Shown here: positions 14,711 through 21,859 of the stretch, in pieces | How positions within the stretch are numbered: position 1 is the stretch's first letter | How the letters are laid out: the number at the start of each line of letters is the position of its first letter | Assembly: GCA_947175055.1 (NCBI GenBank) | Contig: CAMWLJ010000033.1 | Location: forward strand, 1-33,638 | Direction of reading: 5' to 3' | From: an uncultured Lachnospiraceae bacterium | Lineage (GTDB): Bacteria > Bacillota > Clostridia > Lachnospirales > Lachnospiraceae | Length of the DNA stretch: 33,638 bases | Made by a program: the position numbers and the translations under genes | The notes under the pieces: model-generated | The model's database searches: none | Told to the model about the DNA's origin: nothing | The model's input: only the letters and a program-made list of their open reading frames with translations

Positions 14711-15946
14711 CTAAACATCCGCTCCCTGAGCATAGCGTGCCGTCTCATACCTGTCGTGCAGCGTCATGCCGTCTTCCGTCTGCGCAATACCCGCGTTCTG
14801 CTCGATCTCGGCGGGGGATTCGTAGACGGAAGGGCGGTCCTTGCGGTGCCGTCTTATGACTTTGCGGTATTCCCGGCGGATGCGTTCCCGCTCTGAAAGC
14901 TTGCGGCGGCGTAAGGGAGCGGTTATGTTGATGATGTCGTCCGTGTCCTGCAGTTCTTCGACGATATCTCCGTTTTCGTCATTGACTGCCCTAAAGTCCT
15001 GGAAGACAGAGTAGACCTTTTTGATCAATGCCAGGATCAACACTGCAAATATGACGATCGTGATACCATAGAAAATATAGTCCAACCACCAGGGTGCAGG
15101 CTTGATATCTCCGTACTGCTCCATAAGAATAGCCATGGGGTCTTCCCCAGTGGGCTCTTCGGTGGGCTCCGACATCATTTCCATGGGTTCTATTTCGACA
15201 TCGAATTTCAGCTCCCGGAGATCACGGTAATGCCGGTTGGCAATGGTCAACAGAGACGGCAGCGTAAGCGCCATAAGAAGCGCCAGGTAGATCGCCAGCA
15301 TACCGCTTCCGATGCCGTAGATGCGGCGGGAAGGCAGGCTACAGGTTCTCTTATTCAGGGCAAGATAGCGGTCAGTCTCATATATATAGTGATATAAAAA
15401 GGTGATGAGTGCGTACAAAACAGCGCTGAACAGAGCGGCATTGCATACGGAAGGGCTGTTGAAATTCAACGCAAGGACATAGACGGCGCCGAAATAGAAC
15501 AGAACCGGAAAAGCAGGTTCTTTTAATATGTCGTAAAAGGGATGATAGGACGGGTCGGCCTCAAGTGCGGCTTCCCGTTCTTTTTTCTTCTGCAGGCGGG
15601 CAGTCAGACGGTTCACGATCACAAACAGCGTTTCGCCTGCCAGCAATAACATATATCCGAAGAGCAGAAAACCGTTGCGCAGGGAACCGGCAGCCACCCA
15701 GCCCATGGCCCCCGTGGCGGCTAAAGTCAGCGCAGAGAAGAACAGGTAGGAGAGGAGATTTCTGCATTTATCGGCGGCAAGATCGGTCACCACGACAGGA
15801 AACAGGATCACAAGGCATTTCAGGTACAGATACGGGCCGACTGCGGCCTGATCTTTTACACAGAGGGCATAGAGAAGCGGTATGATAATGGCCAGGATGA
15901 GTGTGGTATGGATCCATCCTGCGGTTGTTTTGATCAGTTTTCTCAA
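14711..15946 (-). CDS. Multi-pass membrane protein with DUF4129-like C-terminus
   Basis: The protein of about 411 residues has about eight hydrophobic helices, then a large loop rich in Glu/Met, another helix (WWLDYIFYGITIVIFAVLILALI) and a basic C-terminus (SERERIRREYRKVIRRHRKDRPSVYESPAEIEQ) that resembles DUF4129, the tail often fused to transglutaminases. It has no visible transglutaminase Cys-His-Asp motif. It is the third gene of a MoxR-DUF58 operon, 102 bases after the DUF58 stop. TTG 15946 with AGAAAGGGG upstream is preferred to ATG 16015, whose extra 23 residues look unlike a membrane N-terminus. Role unknown. Such operons are thought to act in cell envelope maturation. Confidence 0.65.
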   Translation of the reverse strand: MRKLIKTTAGWIHTTLILAIIIPLLYALCVKDQAAVGPYLYLKCLVILFPVVVTDLAADKCRNLLSYLFFSALTLAATGAMGWVAAGSLRNGFLLFGYMLLLAGETLFVIVNRLTARLQKKKEREAALEADPSYHPFYDILKEPAFPVLFYFGAVYVLALNFNSPSVCNAALFSAVLYALITFLYHYIYETDRYLALNKRTCSLPSRRIYGIGSGMLAIYLALLMALTLPSLLTIANRHYRDLRELKFDVEIEPMEMMSEPTEEPTGEDPMAILMEQYGDIKPAPWWLDYIFYGITIVIFAVLILALIKKVYSVFQDFRAVNDENGDIVEELQDTDDIINITAPLRRRKLSERERIRREYRKVIRRHRKDRPSVYESPAEIEQNAGIAQTEDGMTLHDRYETARYAQGADV

Positions 15947-16048
15947 AATAGCTGACCCCTTTCTGAGAGAATAAAGTAATGGCCGGCAATCTGCAGATAG
16001 GATCTTGTCGGGCATTTGTGGTTACAGGTTTTGCTTGTGTAGAGATAG

Positions 16049-17206
16049 TCAGAAATCATTCACTTCTCTGCTGATCAGACGGATATTGTCTGCAGTATGT
16101 ATGCCGCAGGTTTCATTTCGCGGACAGGGAACGACCCATACGGCCTGTTCTCTGCCGGTAAAGGCTTCGATAGCGGCTTGGTTTGCGCTTGTATTTTTGG
16201 AGATAAAGATCATGACCGCATCTTCCGTTTGGTCTGCATATTCAGTGGCAAAGCTGTCAAGCATGGCAGGCAGGGGAAGCACTTTCGCGTCGGACCTATG
16301 TATGGCCAGCAGCCGTTCGATATCGGTAAGCTGTTTCCTGCCGCCAGACGGATGCAGGCAGGTAAAATCCTGGTGCGGTGAGGGGCAAGCGGCATCGGGT
16401 TCTGCCGTGATATTCGTACACAAGCCGACCTCCATTCCCCGGGCGATCATCTTCTGGGCCAGGGTGGCAGCCACGGAGATCGCATCTTCCGTCAGATATT
16501 CGTATTTCAGGATGCCGCTGTCCTCCACGTCCAGGAAGAGCAGCACTTTCTCCATATGCGTGGATTCAAAGGTGTTGACCATCAGCTCACCCGTTCTCGC
16601 ACTGGCTTTCCAGTTGATCGTCTTCATGGGATCGGTGACGGTATACTCGCGGATCGAGGCGTAGGCAAAAGGATCTTCAAAGAGCCTTTTGGCACATTGT
16701 ACACTGCCCATAAGCCGTTCGCAGGTGACAAGGATATCCGAGACGTTGGTCCGCGCGGCATAGACATACAGGTGTGTGTCTGCCGAGACATCTATGGAGA
16801 AACGGCGCCGGTGCAGCATGGAAAAGGCTGTCAGGTATGATTTATCGATCCGGTAACAGCCGCGCTTCGTGCAGCCTACCGTCAGCTTTCTTGTGATACG
16901 CTGATAGCCAAGTAAGGCGAAGATATCCCTTTTGTATGTAAAATCGCTGACGCTGGTATTCTCGCAGTCGTGGAAGGCAAGCCTTTTGTCCACATGAAAG
17001 GCCACTTCTAGTACGGGGATTACCAGCTTCTTATGGTTCTCGATCTGCTCAGTCATCTCTGCCTGCTCTCCTGCATAGACGAAATCCTGCAGGAAGCGTA
17101 ATGTGACAAGCAGGCTGCGGCTCCAGTGTGTTGCATAATAGAGATTCCAGAGATATGTCAAAAGCAAAAAACTCAAGAGAAATAAACTGATCATGGCCGC
17201 GTCCAA
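16049..17206 (-). CDS. DUF58 domain protein (MoxR operon)
   Basis: This 385-residue protein begins with a membrane helix (MISLFLLSFLLLTYLWNLYY), has a beta-rich region (about 60-190), then the DUF58 signature IREYTVTDPMKTINWKASARTGELMVNTFE (about 205-235), and a VWA-like domain with VLLFLDVEDSG. Proteins of this family are encoded next to MoxR AAA ATPases and are thought to be their substrates or adaptors. Its start overlaps the MoxR end by 16 bases, so the pair is translated together. Anchored by one N-terminal span, it probably has its main domain in the cytosol. No enzymatic role is established. Confidence 0.88.
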   Translation of the reverse strand: MDAAMISLFLLSFLLLTYLWNLYYATHWSRSLLVTLRFLQDFVYAGEQAEMTEQIENHKKLVIPVLEVAFHVDKRLAFHDCENTSVSDFTYKRDIFALLGYQRITRKLTVGCTKRGCYRIDKSYLTAFSMLHRRRFSIDVSADTHLYVYAARTNVSDILVTCERLMGSVQCAKRLFEDPFAYASIREYTVTDPMKTINWKASARTGELMVNTFESTHMEKVLLFLDVEDSGILKYEYLTEDAISVAATLAQKMIARGMEVGLCTNITAEPDAACPSPHQDFTCLHPSGGRKQLTDIERLLAIHRSDAKVLPLPAMLDSFATEYADQTEDAVMIFISKNTSANQAAIEAFTGREQAVWVVPCPRNETCGIHTADNIRLISREVNDF

Positions 17207-18153
17207 TCTTCCGTGGGCAGGGGAATGCTGCTTAACAGCCCGCGGATCATTGATTCTTTCTGTTCGGTGTAGGTAGCTTCTGAGATCATCCTGTGCGCCA
17301 GCACCGGGACAGCAACTGTCTTTATGTCCTCGGGGACGACAAAAGCCCTTCCCTGTACCATGGCATAACCCTGGGAGGCGCGAAGCAGAGCGAGGGTGCC
17401 GCGGGGGCTGACTCCTTCTGCGATGCTGCGGGTGTTGGTATCACCAGAGGAGGAACCGTATTTCCGGGTTCCCTGTACCAGATTTACGATATAATTCCGC
17501 AGATCCTCATGCACGAAGATATTGCGGCATTCTTTTTGCAGGTCTGCCATGTTCTGAAGAGTGCAGACAGGACGGATGGTCTCCAATGGCTGGTCGTTGA
17601 TATAGCGGTCGATCATCTGCCGCTCCTGCGTTTCGCTCAGGCTGCCCATGCTGATCCGCATCAGAAAACGATCCATCTGCGCTTCGGGAAGCGGATAACA
17701 GCCCAGTGTTTCCACCGGGTTCTGTGTAGCGATCACGAAGAAGGGAACGCCCAGAGAACGAGTAGTGCCGTCCACGGTGACCTGTCCTTCTCCCATGCAT
17801 TCCAACAGACTGGACTGGGTTCTGGGGGTGGCTCTGTTAATTTCGTCCGCCAGCAGGAGATTTGTGAACACGGGACCTTCTTTGAAAACAAAGACTCCTT
17901 TTTCCTGATTATAATAGGAAAGCCCTGTTACGTCGCTGGGCAGCAGGTCCGGCGTGAACTGAATCCGTCCGAAGGAGAATTCCATAGAACGGGCCAGGGA
18001 TTTCGCCAGCACTGTCTTGCCGGTTCCGGGCACATCTTCCAGCAGAACATGTCCGCCGGCGGCCAACGAGGCCAGAAGAAGCTCCGTTACATGCTCCTTG
18101 CCGATGATCACTCTTGATACGTTGTCTTTGATGCGGGTTAATAAGTCATTCAT
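17191..18153 (-). CDS. MoxR-family AAA+ ATPase
   Basis: This 320-residue AAA+ protein has Walker A PGTGKT (residues 42-47), Walker B LLADEIN (Asp103-Glu104), sensor 1 FFVIATQNP and the ATPase lid domain. The family works as a chaperone that matures protein complexes, often with VWA-domain partners. The order MoxR, DUF58 and DUF4129-like membrane protein is a known Firmicute unit that commonly also carries a transglutaminase gene, absent here. The ATG at 18153 has AAAGGATAT about 8 bases upstream. A possible promoter lies at 18196-18224 on the minus strand. The product is cytosolic and intact. Confidence 0.95.
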   Translation of the reverse strand: MNDLLTRIKDNVSRVIIGKEHVTELLLASLAAGGHVLLEDVPGTGKTVLAKSLARSMEFSFGRIQFTPDLLPSDVTGLSYYNQEKGVFVFKEGPVFTNLLLADEINRATPRTQSSLLECMGEGQVTVDGTTRSLGVPFFVIATQNPVETLGCYPLPEAQMDRFLMRISMGSLSETQERQMIDRYINDQPLETIRPVCTLQNMADLQKECRNIFVHEDLRNYIVNLVQGTRKYGSSSGDTNTRSIAEGVSPRGTLALLRASQGYAMVQGRAFVVPEDIKTVAVPVLAHRMISEATYTEQKESMIRGLLSSIPLPTEDWTRP

Positions 18154-18195
18154 GTGGGTAGGATATCCTTTCTTTCATGATGGGAGTTTAGTATA

Positions 18196-18224
18196 AGTAT
18201 AGCACATAATATATGAAGGTTGAA
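18196..18224 (-). promoter_or_regulatory. Candidate promoter for the MoxR operon
   Basis: On the minus strand TATACT (18201-18196) stands 17 bases after TTCAAC (18224-18219). The -10 is good, the -35 weak, and a second TATACT abuts at 18195-18190. The rest of the gap to 18475 is very A+T-rich, with an ATATATGAAG...CTTCATATAT inverted repeat and nothing coding that I can see. Confidence 0.35.
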
Positions 18225-18475
18225 TAAAACGCAGCGTACTAAATTCGTGAAAAACCTCAGCAACGCAAGCTGAACTTCATATATAGTTTATGAAAGGTAT
18301 AAATATATAACATGAAAATTATGATAATATATAAATATATATATTTTACATTATAATAATAGCCATGATATGATAAATGAGTCTTTAAATATATCGCGAG
18401 GCGGGAAATGATGATAGTTTTTGTAAAAGCATCAACTTCTCAGAACACGTGAATAGGTAAGAAGGAGTTTTTATA

Positions 18476-19390
18476 ATGGATATCGTAAGTTTACTGTTCC
18501 GGCAGAATGTGATCATGTTTCTATATCTTTTTATCGGGTATGTGCTTTATAAGAAGAAGGTGATCACGGCACAGGGGAGCGGCGAGATCGGTAGGTTGCT
18601 TTTGCATGTGATCATGCCGTCGGCGATCATCAAGTCATACATAAAGGATTACTCGGGAGAAATGTTGGCGGGCTTTCTGGTCTCTTTCGGAGCGGCGCTT
18701 GGCGCATTACTGCTTGCGATGTTAGTCAGCGGATTGGTGTTTCGTAACAAATCGGCGATCCGGCAGTTTGGAGCAGCGTTTTCCAATGCGGGATTTATCG
18801 GTATTCCGTTGGTACAGATGACGCTGGGAGAGGAAGCGGTATTCTATGTAGCTTCTTTTGTAGCTATTCTGAATATTCTGCAATGGACTTACGGTGTCTT
18901 TATCATGACAGGGGATAAGTCCCAGATCAGTCTGAAAAAGATCATTACAAATCCGATCGCTGTCAGTCTGGTCATCGGACTTTTGCTGTTTTTCCTGCCT
19001 GTAAGGCTGCCGGTCGTCGTGACGGGAGTGATCGGTACATTGGCGTCTATGAATGGCCCGCTGGCTATGATCGTGCTGGGTGCGTATTTGGCGCAGGTGC
19101 CGCTTCGGGAATTATTTACGGATAAACTGACTTATCTGTGTGCGGCGGTACGTTTACTGCTTATTCCGATCTTGACGATGGTGTGTCTGTTCTTGATCCC
19201 GGATGGATTCGGGACGGTGCGCCTGGCGGTGATGCTCGCGGCAGCGGCACCGGTGGGATCGAATGTGGCGATCTTCGCACAGATCTATCATAAGCAGTAT
19301 ACGGATGCGGTGAAGGATGTATGCCTGAGTACGGTGTTGAGTATTTTGACAATGCCGGTAGTGATCGGGCTTGCCGAGTATCTATGGTAG
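18476..19390 (+). CDS. AEC (auxin efflux carrier) family transporter
   Basis: The 304-residue integral membrane protein has about ten hydrophobic helices and the AEC-type features: LFIGYVLYKKKVIT near the start, HVIMPSAIIKSY, FSNAGFIGIPLV (conserved NxGFxGIP motif), NGPLAMIVLGAYLAQ and a C-terminal AAAPVGSNVAIFAQIYH. AEC carriers move organic anions such as malate or malonate. The substrate here is not indicated. The ATG at 18476 has AAGGAG 8-9 bases upstream. It converges on a LysR-family gene 36 bases away. The SGNH hydrolase across from LysR may belong to the same unit, but this is not shown. Confidence 0.9.
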   Translation: MDIVSLLFRQNVIMFLYLFIGYVLYKKKVITAQGSGEIGRLLLHVIMPSAIIKSYIKDYSGEMLAGFLVSFGAALGALLLAMLVSGLVFRNKSAIRQFGAAFSNAGFIGIPLVQMTLGEEAVFYVASFVAILNILQWTYGVFIMTGDKSQISLKKIITNPIAVSLVIGLLLFFLPVRLPVVVTGVIGTLASMNGPLAMIVLGAYLAQVPLRELFTDKLTYLCAAVRLLLIPILTMVCLFLIPDGFGTVRLAVMLAAAAPVGSNVAIFAQIYHKQYTDAVKDVCLSTVLSILTMPVVIGLAEYLW

Positions 19391-19402
19391 TGCAATATCG
19401 TG

Positions 19403-19437
19403 AAAACCCTGTCAGGAAGAGCACGGTCATACAGGGT
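19403..19437 (-). terminator. Terminator of the LysR gene (minus strand)
   Basis: Read on the minus strand, ACCCTGT (19437-19431) and ACAGGGT (19412-19406) form a 7-bp stem followed by TTTTC. The stem overlaps the LysR stop codon. It lies between convergent genes and may also act on the AEC transcript. Confidence 0.5.
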
Positions 19438-20320
19438 GGAAGAAATCTTGCCAGTAGGCGGCAAAATATCGAATGATCACATCCCTGCACTGTATAACGG
19501 CGGGGGTCAGGAAAGCATTTGGGTTCCAGTGCAGCAGTAGAAAACGCTTCATGGGTAGGTTCTCCACCTGTCTCATGTGAACGCCGTTAGCGGCCAGGCC
19601 GTGCCAGGTAAGGGTCGGAACGAAGGCCAGACCGATCTTCGCCGCAAGAAGTTTGCGCATGATATCGGGATTGTCGATGTAGGTGGTGATATTCGGCCGG
19701 AAATTCCGGTCTGTAAAGTAATGAGAGAGGATGCGGGCCAGGGAGCTGTCCGAGGACAGACTGATAAAAGGCTCCTCACTTAAGTCTTCCAGACAGATAT
19801 AAGGTTTGCTGAGCAAAGGATGTCCGTCAGGCACGGCGAGTTGGATCTCCTCTTCCAACAGGAGATGGCAGGAGGCAGTATCTGTCGGCAGCTTCCAGTC
19901 GGAGGAGACGATGAGTTCATTGGCATCGGGCAAGTGTTCTTGATCGGCCTGCAGGATATGCAGCAGTATAGAAGGATCGGCATTCCTGATCTCCCGATAG
20001 AGATCCGGCAGCAGCATGGAGGCGGACAGAATGCTTAGATTGACGGTTTTGGAAGCGGTGCCGCATAGTGTCTGTATTTCCAGGGCAGCATTATCCAAGG
20101 CGGCAAACACTTCTTCCACATGCTTTAAGAGTACCGCGCCATAGGCATTGAGCACGATGCGTTTACCTATCCGGTCGAATAAGGGAGCGCCCACTTCCTG
20201 TTCCAGCCGTTTGAGGATCTGGCTCAGGGAAGGCTGGGAGATATGGAGTTGTTTTGCGGCAGTGGAAATATTCTGTGTCCGCGCGATCACCTGAAAGTAT
20301 TGCAGCTGTAACAGTTCCAT
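19427..20320 (-). CDS. LysR-family transcriptional regulator
   Basis: The 297-residue protein has the LysR DNA-binding head at residues 1-60 (LQLQYFQVIARTQNISTAAKQLHISQPSLSQILKRLEQEVGAPLFDR), then a periplasmic-binding-like effector domain (about 90-290). ATG 20320 is chosen over the 20371 frame start because AGGAGG lies 7 bases upstream. Regulators of this class usually act on the divergent gene, here the SGNH hydrolase 87 bases away, and on themselves. The effector is not identified. The AEC gene that converges on it could be part of its regulon, which is a guess from position. Confidence 0.93.
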   Translation of the reverse strand: MELLQLQYFQVIARTQNISTAAKQLHISQPSLSQILKRLEQEVGAPLFDRIGKRIVLNAYGAVLLKHVEEVFAALDNAALEIQTLCGTASKTVNLSILSASMLLPDLYREIRNADPSILLHILQADQEHLPDANELIVSSDWKLPTDTASCHLLLEEEIQLAVPDGHPLLSKPYICLEDLSEEPFISLSSDSSLARILSHYFTDRNFRPNITTYIDNPDIMRKLLAAKIGLAFVPTLTWHGLAANGVHMRQVENLPMKRFLLLHWNPNAFLTPAVIQCRDVIIRYFAAYWQDFFHPV

Positions 20321-20358
20321 GGATAAGCCTCCTAAAGGTATGGTGGTAATGATAGATA

Positions 20359-20368
20359 TATTATAATA
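20359..20368. promoter_or_regulatory. A+T palindrome in the LysR-hydrolase divergent region
   Basis: TATTATAATA is a perfect 10-bp palindrome that contains a TATAAT on each strand (20362-20367 plus, 20360-20365 minus). It could supply both divergent -10 boxes and a regulator site. The -35 boxes are weak on both sides. Confidence 0.3.
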
Positions 20369-20406
20369 CATATTTTTACAGTAAACAGCAAAGATTGGAG
20401 GAAGTT

Positions 20407-21057
20407 ATGGATTTTTTCAAAGAATTTATGCACAGGGAACAACAGGACAAACTGGAGAGATACCGGATTTTGAACCGGAATGTGAGAAAGGGCGAGATTC
20501 TTTTCACAGGTTCTTCTCTGATGGAACAGTTTCCGGTCAATGAGCTGCTGATGACGAACGGCATGGATCAGGTCATTTATAATCGGGGCATCGGCGGATT
20601 TACTACGTCAGATATGTTGGAGTACATGGAAGAGATGGTCTTCGGGACGGAGCCGTCCAGGATCTTCATTAATATCGGCACCAATGATATCGGAAGTCCG
20701 GACTATCGGCTGGAGGCGCTGATGGAGCGGTATGAGGAGATCATCACCCGTATCCAGGAGAGATTACCTGAAGCGGAGATCACGATGATGGCTTATTATC
20801 CGGTCAATGAGACAGACAAGCTGCCGGAAGGTGAATGGGGGAAGACGGCCTTCGTCACGAGGACCAATGAGAATATTGCCATTGCCAATGAAGCCGTAGA
20901 GAAGCTGGCGGCGAAGAAGGGCTGTCGTTTTGTCAATGTGAATGAGGGCCTGACCGATGAGCGCGGCAAACTGAAGAGGGAGTTCACGATCGAAGGCATT
21001 CATATGTATGCCAACGGATATCAGGTGGTGTTGGATAATCTGAAGAAATATTTATAA
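20407..21057 (+). CDS. SGNH/GDSL-family hydrolase
   Basis: This cytosolic 216-residue esterase-fold protein has block I FTGSSLMEQF (Ser37 likely nucleophile), block II GIGGFTTSDM, block III GTNDIG (Asn93) and block V EGIHMYANGY with His199. The usual block V Asp is replaced by Glu196, so the triad is Ser-Glu-His if active. The family includes acyl-sugar and platelet-activating-factor acetylhydrolase-like esterases. ATG 20407 follows GGAGGAAGTT and is better than the TTG at 20395. It is divergent from LysR and ends in a strong terminator at 21100. The substrate is unknown. Confidence 0.88.
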   Translation: MDFFKEFMHREQQDKLERYRILNRNVRKGEILFTGSSLMEQFPVNELLMTNGMDQVIYNRGIGGFTTSDMLEYMEEMVFGTEPSRIFINIGTNDIGSPDYRLEALMERYEEIITRIQERLPEAEITMMAYYPVNETDKLPEGEWGKTAFVTRTNENIAIANEAVEKLAAKKGCRFVNVNEGLTDERGKLKREFTIEGIHMYANGYQVVLDNLKKYL

Positions 21058-21099
21058 AGCGGGCCGATCATACGGCATATGTGTCACGCCCGGACAAAC

Positions 21100-21150
21100 A
21101 GACGGCCGGAACAAGTTATCGAGTAGGATAGATAACGGTTCCGGCTGTCT
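21100..21150 (+). terminator. Terminator after the SGNH hydrolase gene
   Basis: AGACGGCCGGAAC (21100-21112) pairs with GTTCCGGCTGTCT (21138-21150), one wobble, with an inner GTTATC/GATAAC stem. A short TTTGCGTTT run follows. This is the strongest terminator shape in the window. Confidence 0.7.
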
Positions 21151-21227
21151 TTGCGTTTAACGATATAGCTCTCGGAGACATTACAGCCGATGGCAGTAAA
21201 AAGTATATGAAGTGGTGCTCTTATAGG

Positions 21228-21273
21228 TTGACATGTGTAGCCCTAAGTGCTATATTGATGTCATAGGGTTACA
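21228..21273 (+). promoter_or_regulatory. blaI promoter with flanking inverted repeat (candidate BlaI operator)
   Basis: TTGACA (21228-21233) and TATATT (21251-21256) are 17 bases apart. The arms TGTAGCCCTA (21236-21245) and TAGGGTTACA (21264-21273) match at 9 of 10 positions and flank the -10 box. Known BlaI/MecI sites end in TGTA and TACA half-sites, so autorepression by the downstream BlaI protein is plausible. The operator role is inferred. Confidence 0.5.
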
Positions 21274-21324
21274 TCAGTAGACCTTTTGCTGGGGAACATG
21301 TCCAGATTGAAATGAGAGTGTAAG

Positions 21325-21440
21325 GTTGAATAAATTCTCTGATGAGCAATTTATTCAACTGCGAGTTTGTGCCGGAGCCACAAACTCGAGATCGCAGAGC
21401 CAAATTTGAAATTTGGCTCGCGGCCTCAGCGCAAAGCGCT
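21325..21440. repeat. Cluster of four perfect hairpins in the blaI leader
   Basis: Four stems follow one another: GTTGAATAAATT/AATTTATTCAAC (21325-21359), CGAGTTTGTG/CACAAACTCG (21362-21388), GAGCCAAATTT/AAATTTGGCTC (21397-21419, one-base loop), and AGCGC-AAA-GCGCT (21428-21440). None is followed by a U-run. The last one is also present at 25310-25326 and leads into the RBS segment shared with feoB. Confidence 0.65.
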
Positions 21441-21453
21441 TCGGAATGGAGGA
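21437..21453 (+). repeat. Shared 17-bp leader module with the blaI ribosome binding site
   Basis: CGCTTCGGAATGGAGGA here is identical to 3620-3636 before feoB. Its GGAGG is the Shine-Dalgarno sequence of blaI, 5 bases before the ATG. A partial copy lies upstream of the dehydrogenase gene at 25310-25326 on the minus strand. Confidence 0.6.
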
Positions 21454-21457
21454 AAGT

Positions 21458-21859
21458 ATGGAAGATAAAATGATCAGTCTATCCAACAGTGAATGGCGCA
21501 TCATGGAAAATCTGTGGGAGCAGGCGCCGAAGACGGCAACGCAGCTGATCAAGGCCATGGAGATTGAGACCGGATGGGCGAAGAGCACTACGAAGACGCT
21601 CTTGAAACGGATGGAGCAGAAGGGATGCATCCGGTATCGGGAGGGAGTGAAAGCCAGGGAATATTATCCGCTCTTGAAGCGGGAAGAAGTTGTGGAGTCA
21701 GAGACGAGTAACTTTATCAACCGTATTTACAATGGCAGCTTGGGATTGCTGGTCAACACGCTGGTCAAAAAGCAGGATATCCCGGAAGAAGAGATGGAGG
21801 AGTTGTACCGAATCATTCGGGAGGCCAGGGAAGAGAAACGAAGGAAGGAGGAATCGTGA
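21458..21859 (+). CDS. BlaI/MecI/CopY-family transcriptional repressor
   Basis: The 133-residue protein has the winged-helix BlaI fold: LSNSEWRIMENLWEQAPKTATQLIKAMEIETGWAKSTTKTLLKRMEQKGCIRYREG, then a C-terminal dimer domain and a charged tail. It should repress its own promoter until a signal from the coupled sensor cleaves or releases it, as for BlaI with BlaR1. ATG 21458 has GGAGG 5 bases upstream. The frame is open from 21413, but that part lies in the hairpin leader. Its stop and the start of the next gene share one base (TGATG), which indicates translational coupling. Confidence 0.9.
   Translation: MEDKMISLSNSEWRIMENLWEQAPKTATQLIKAMEIETGWAKSTTKTLLKRMEQKGCIRYREGVKAREYYPLLKREEVVESETSNFINRIYNGSLGLLVNTLVKKQDIPEEEMEELYRIIREAREEKRRKEES

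Noticed and set aside
20302..20315. CTGTAACAGTTCCA near the LysR start as a third MITE end
   Set aside because: It matches only the first nine bases of the end, lies within coding sequence, and has no partner end or flanking duplication.
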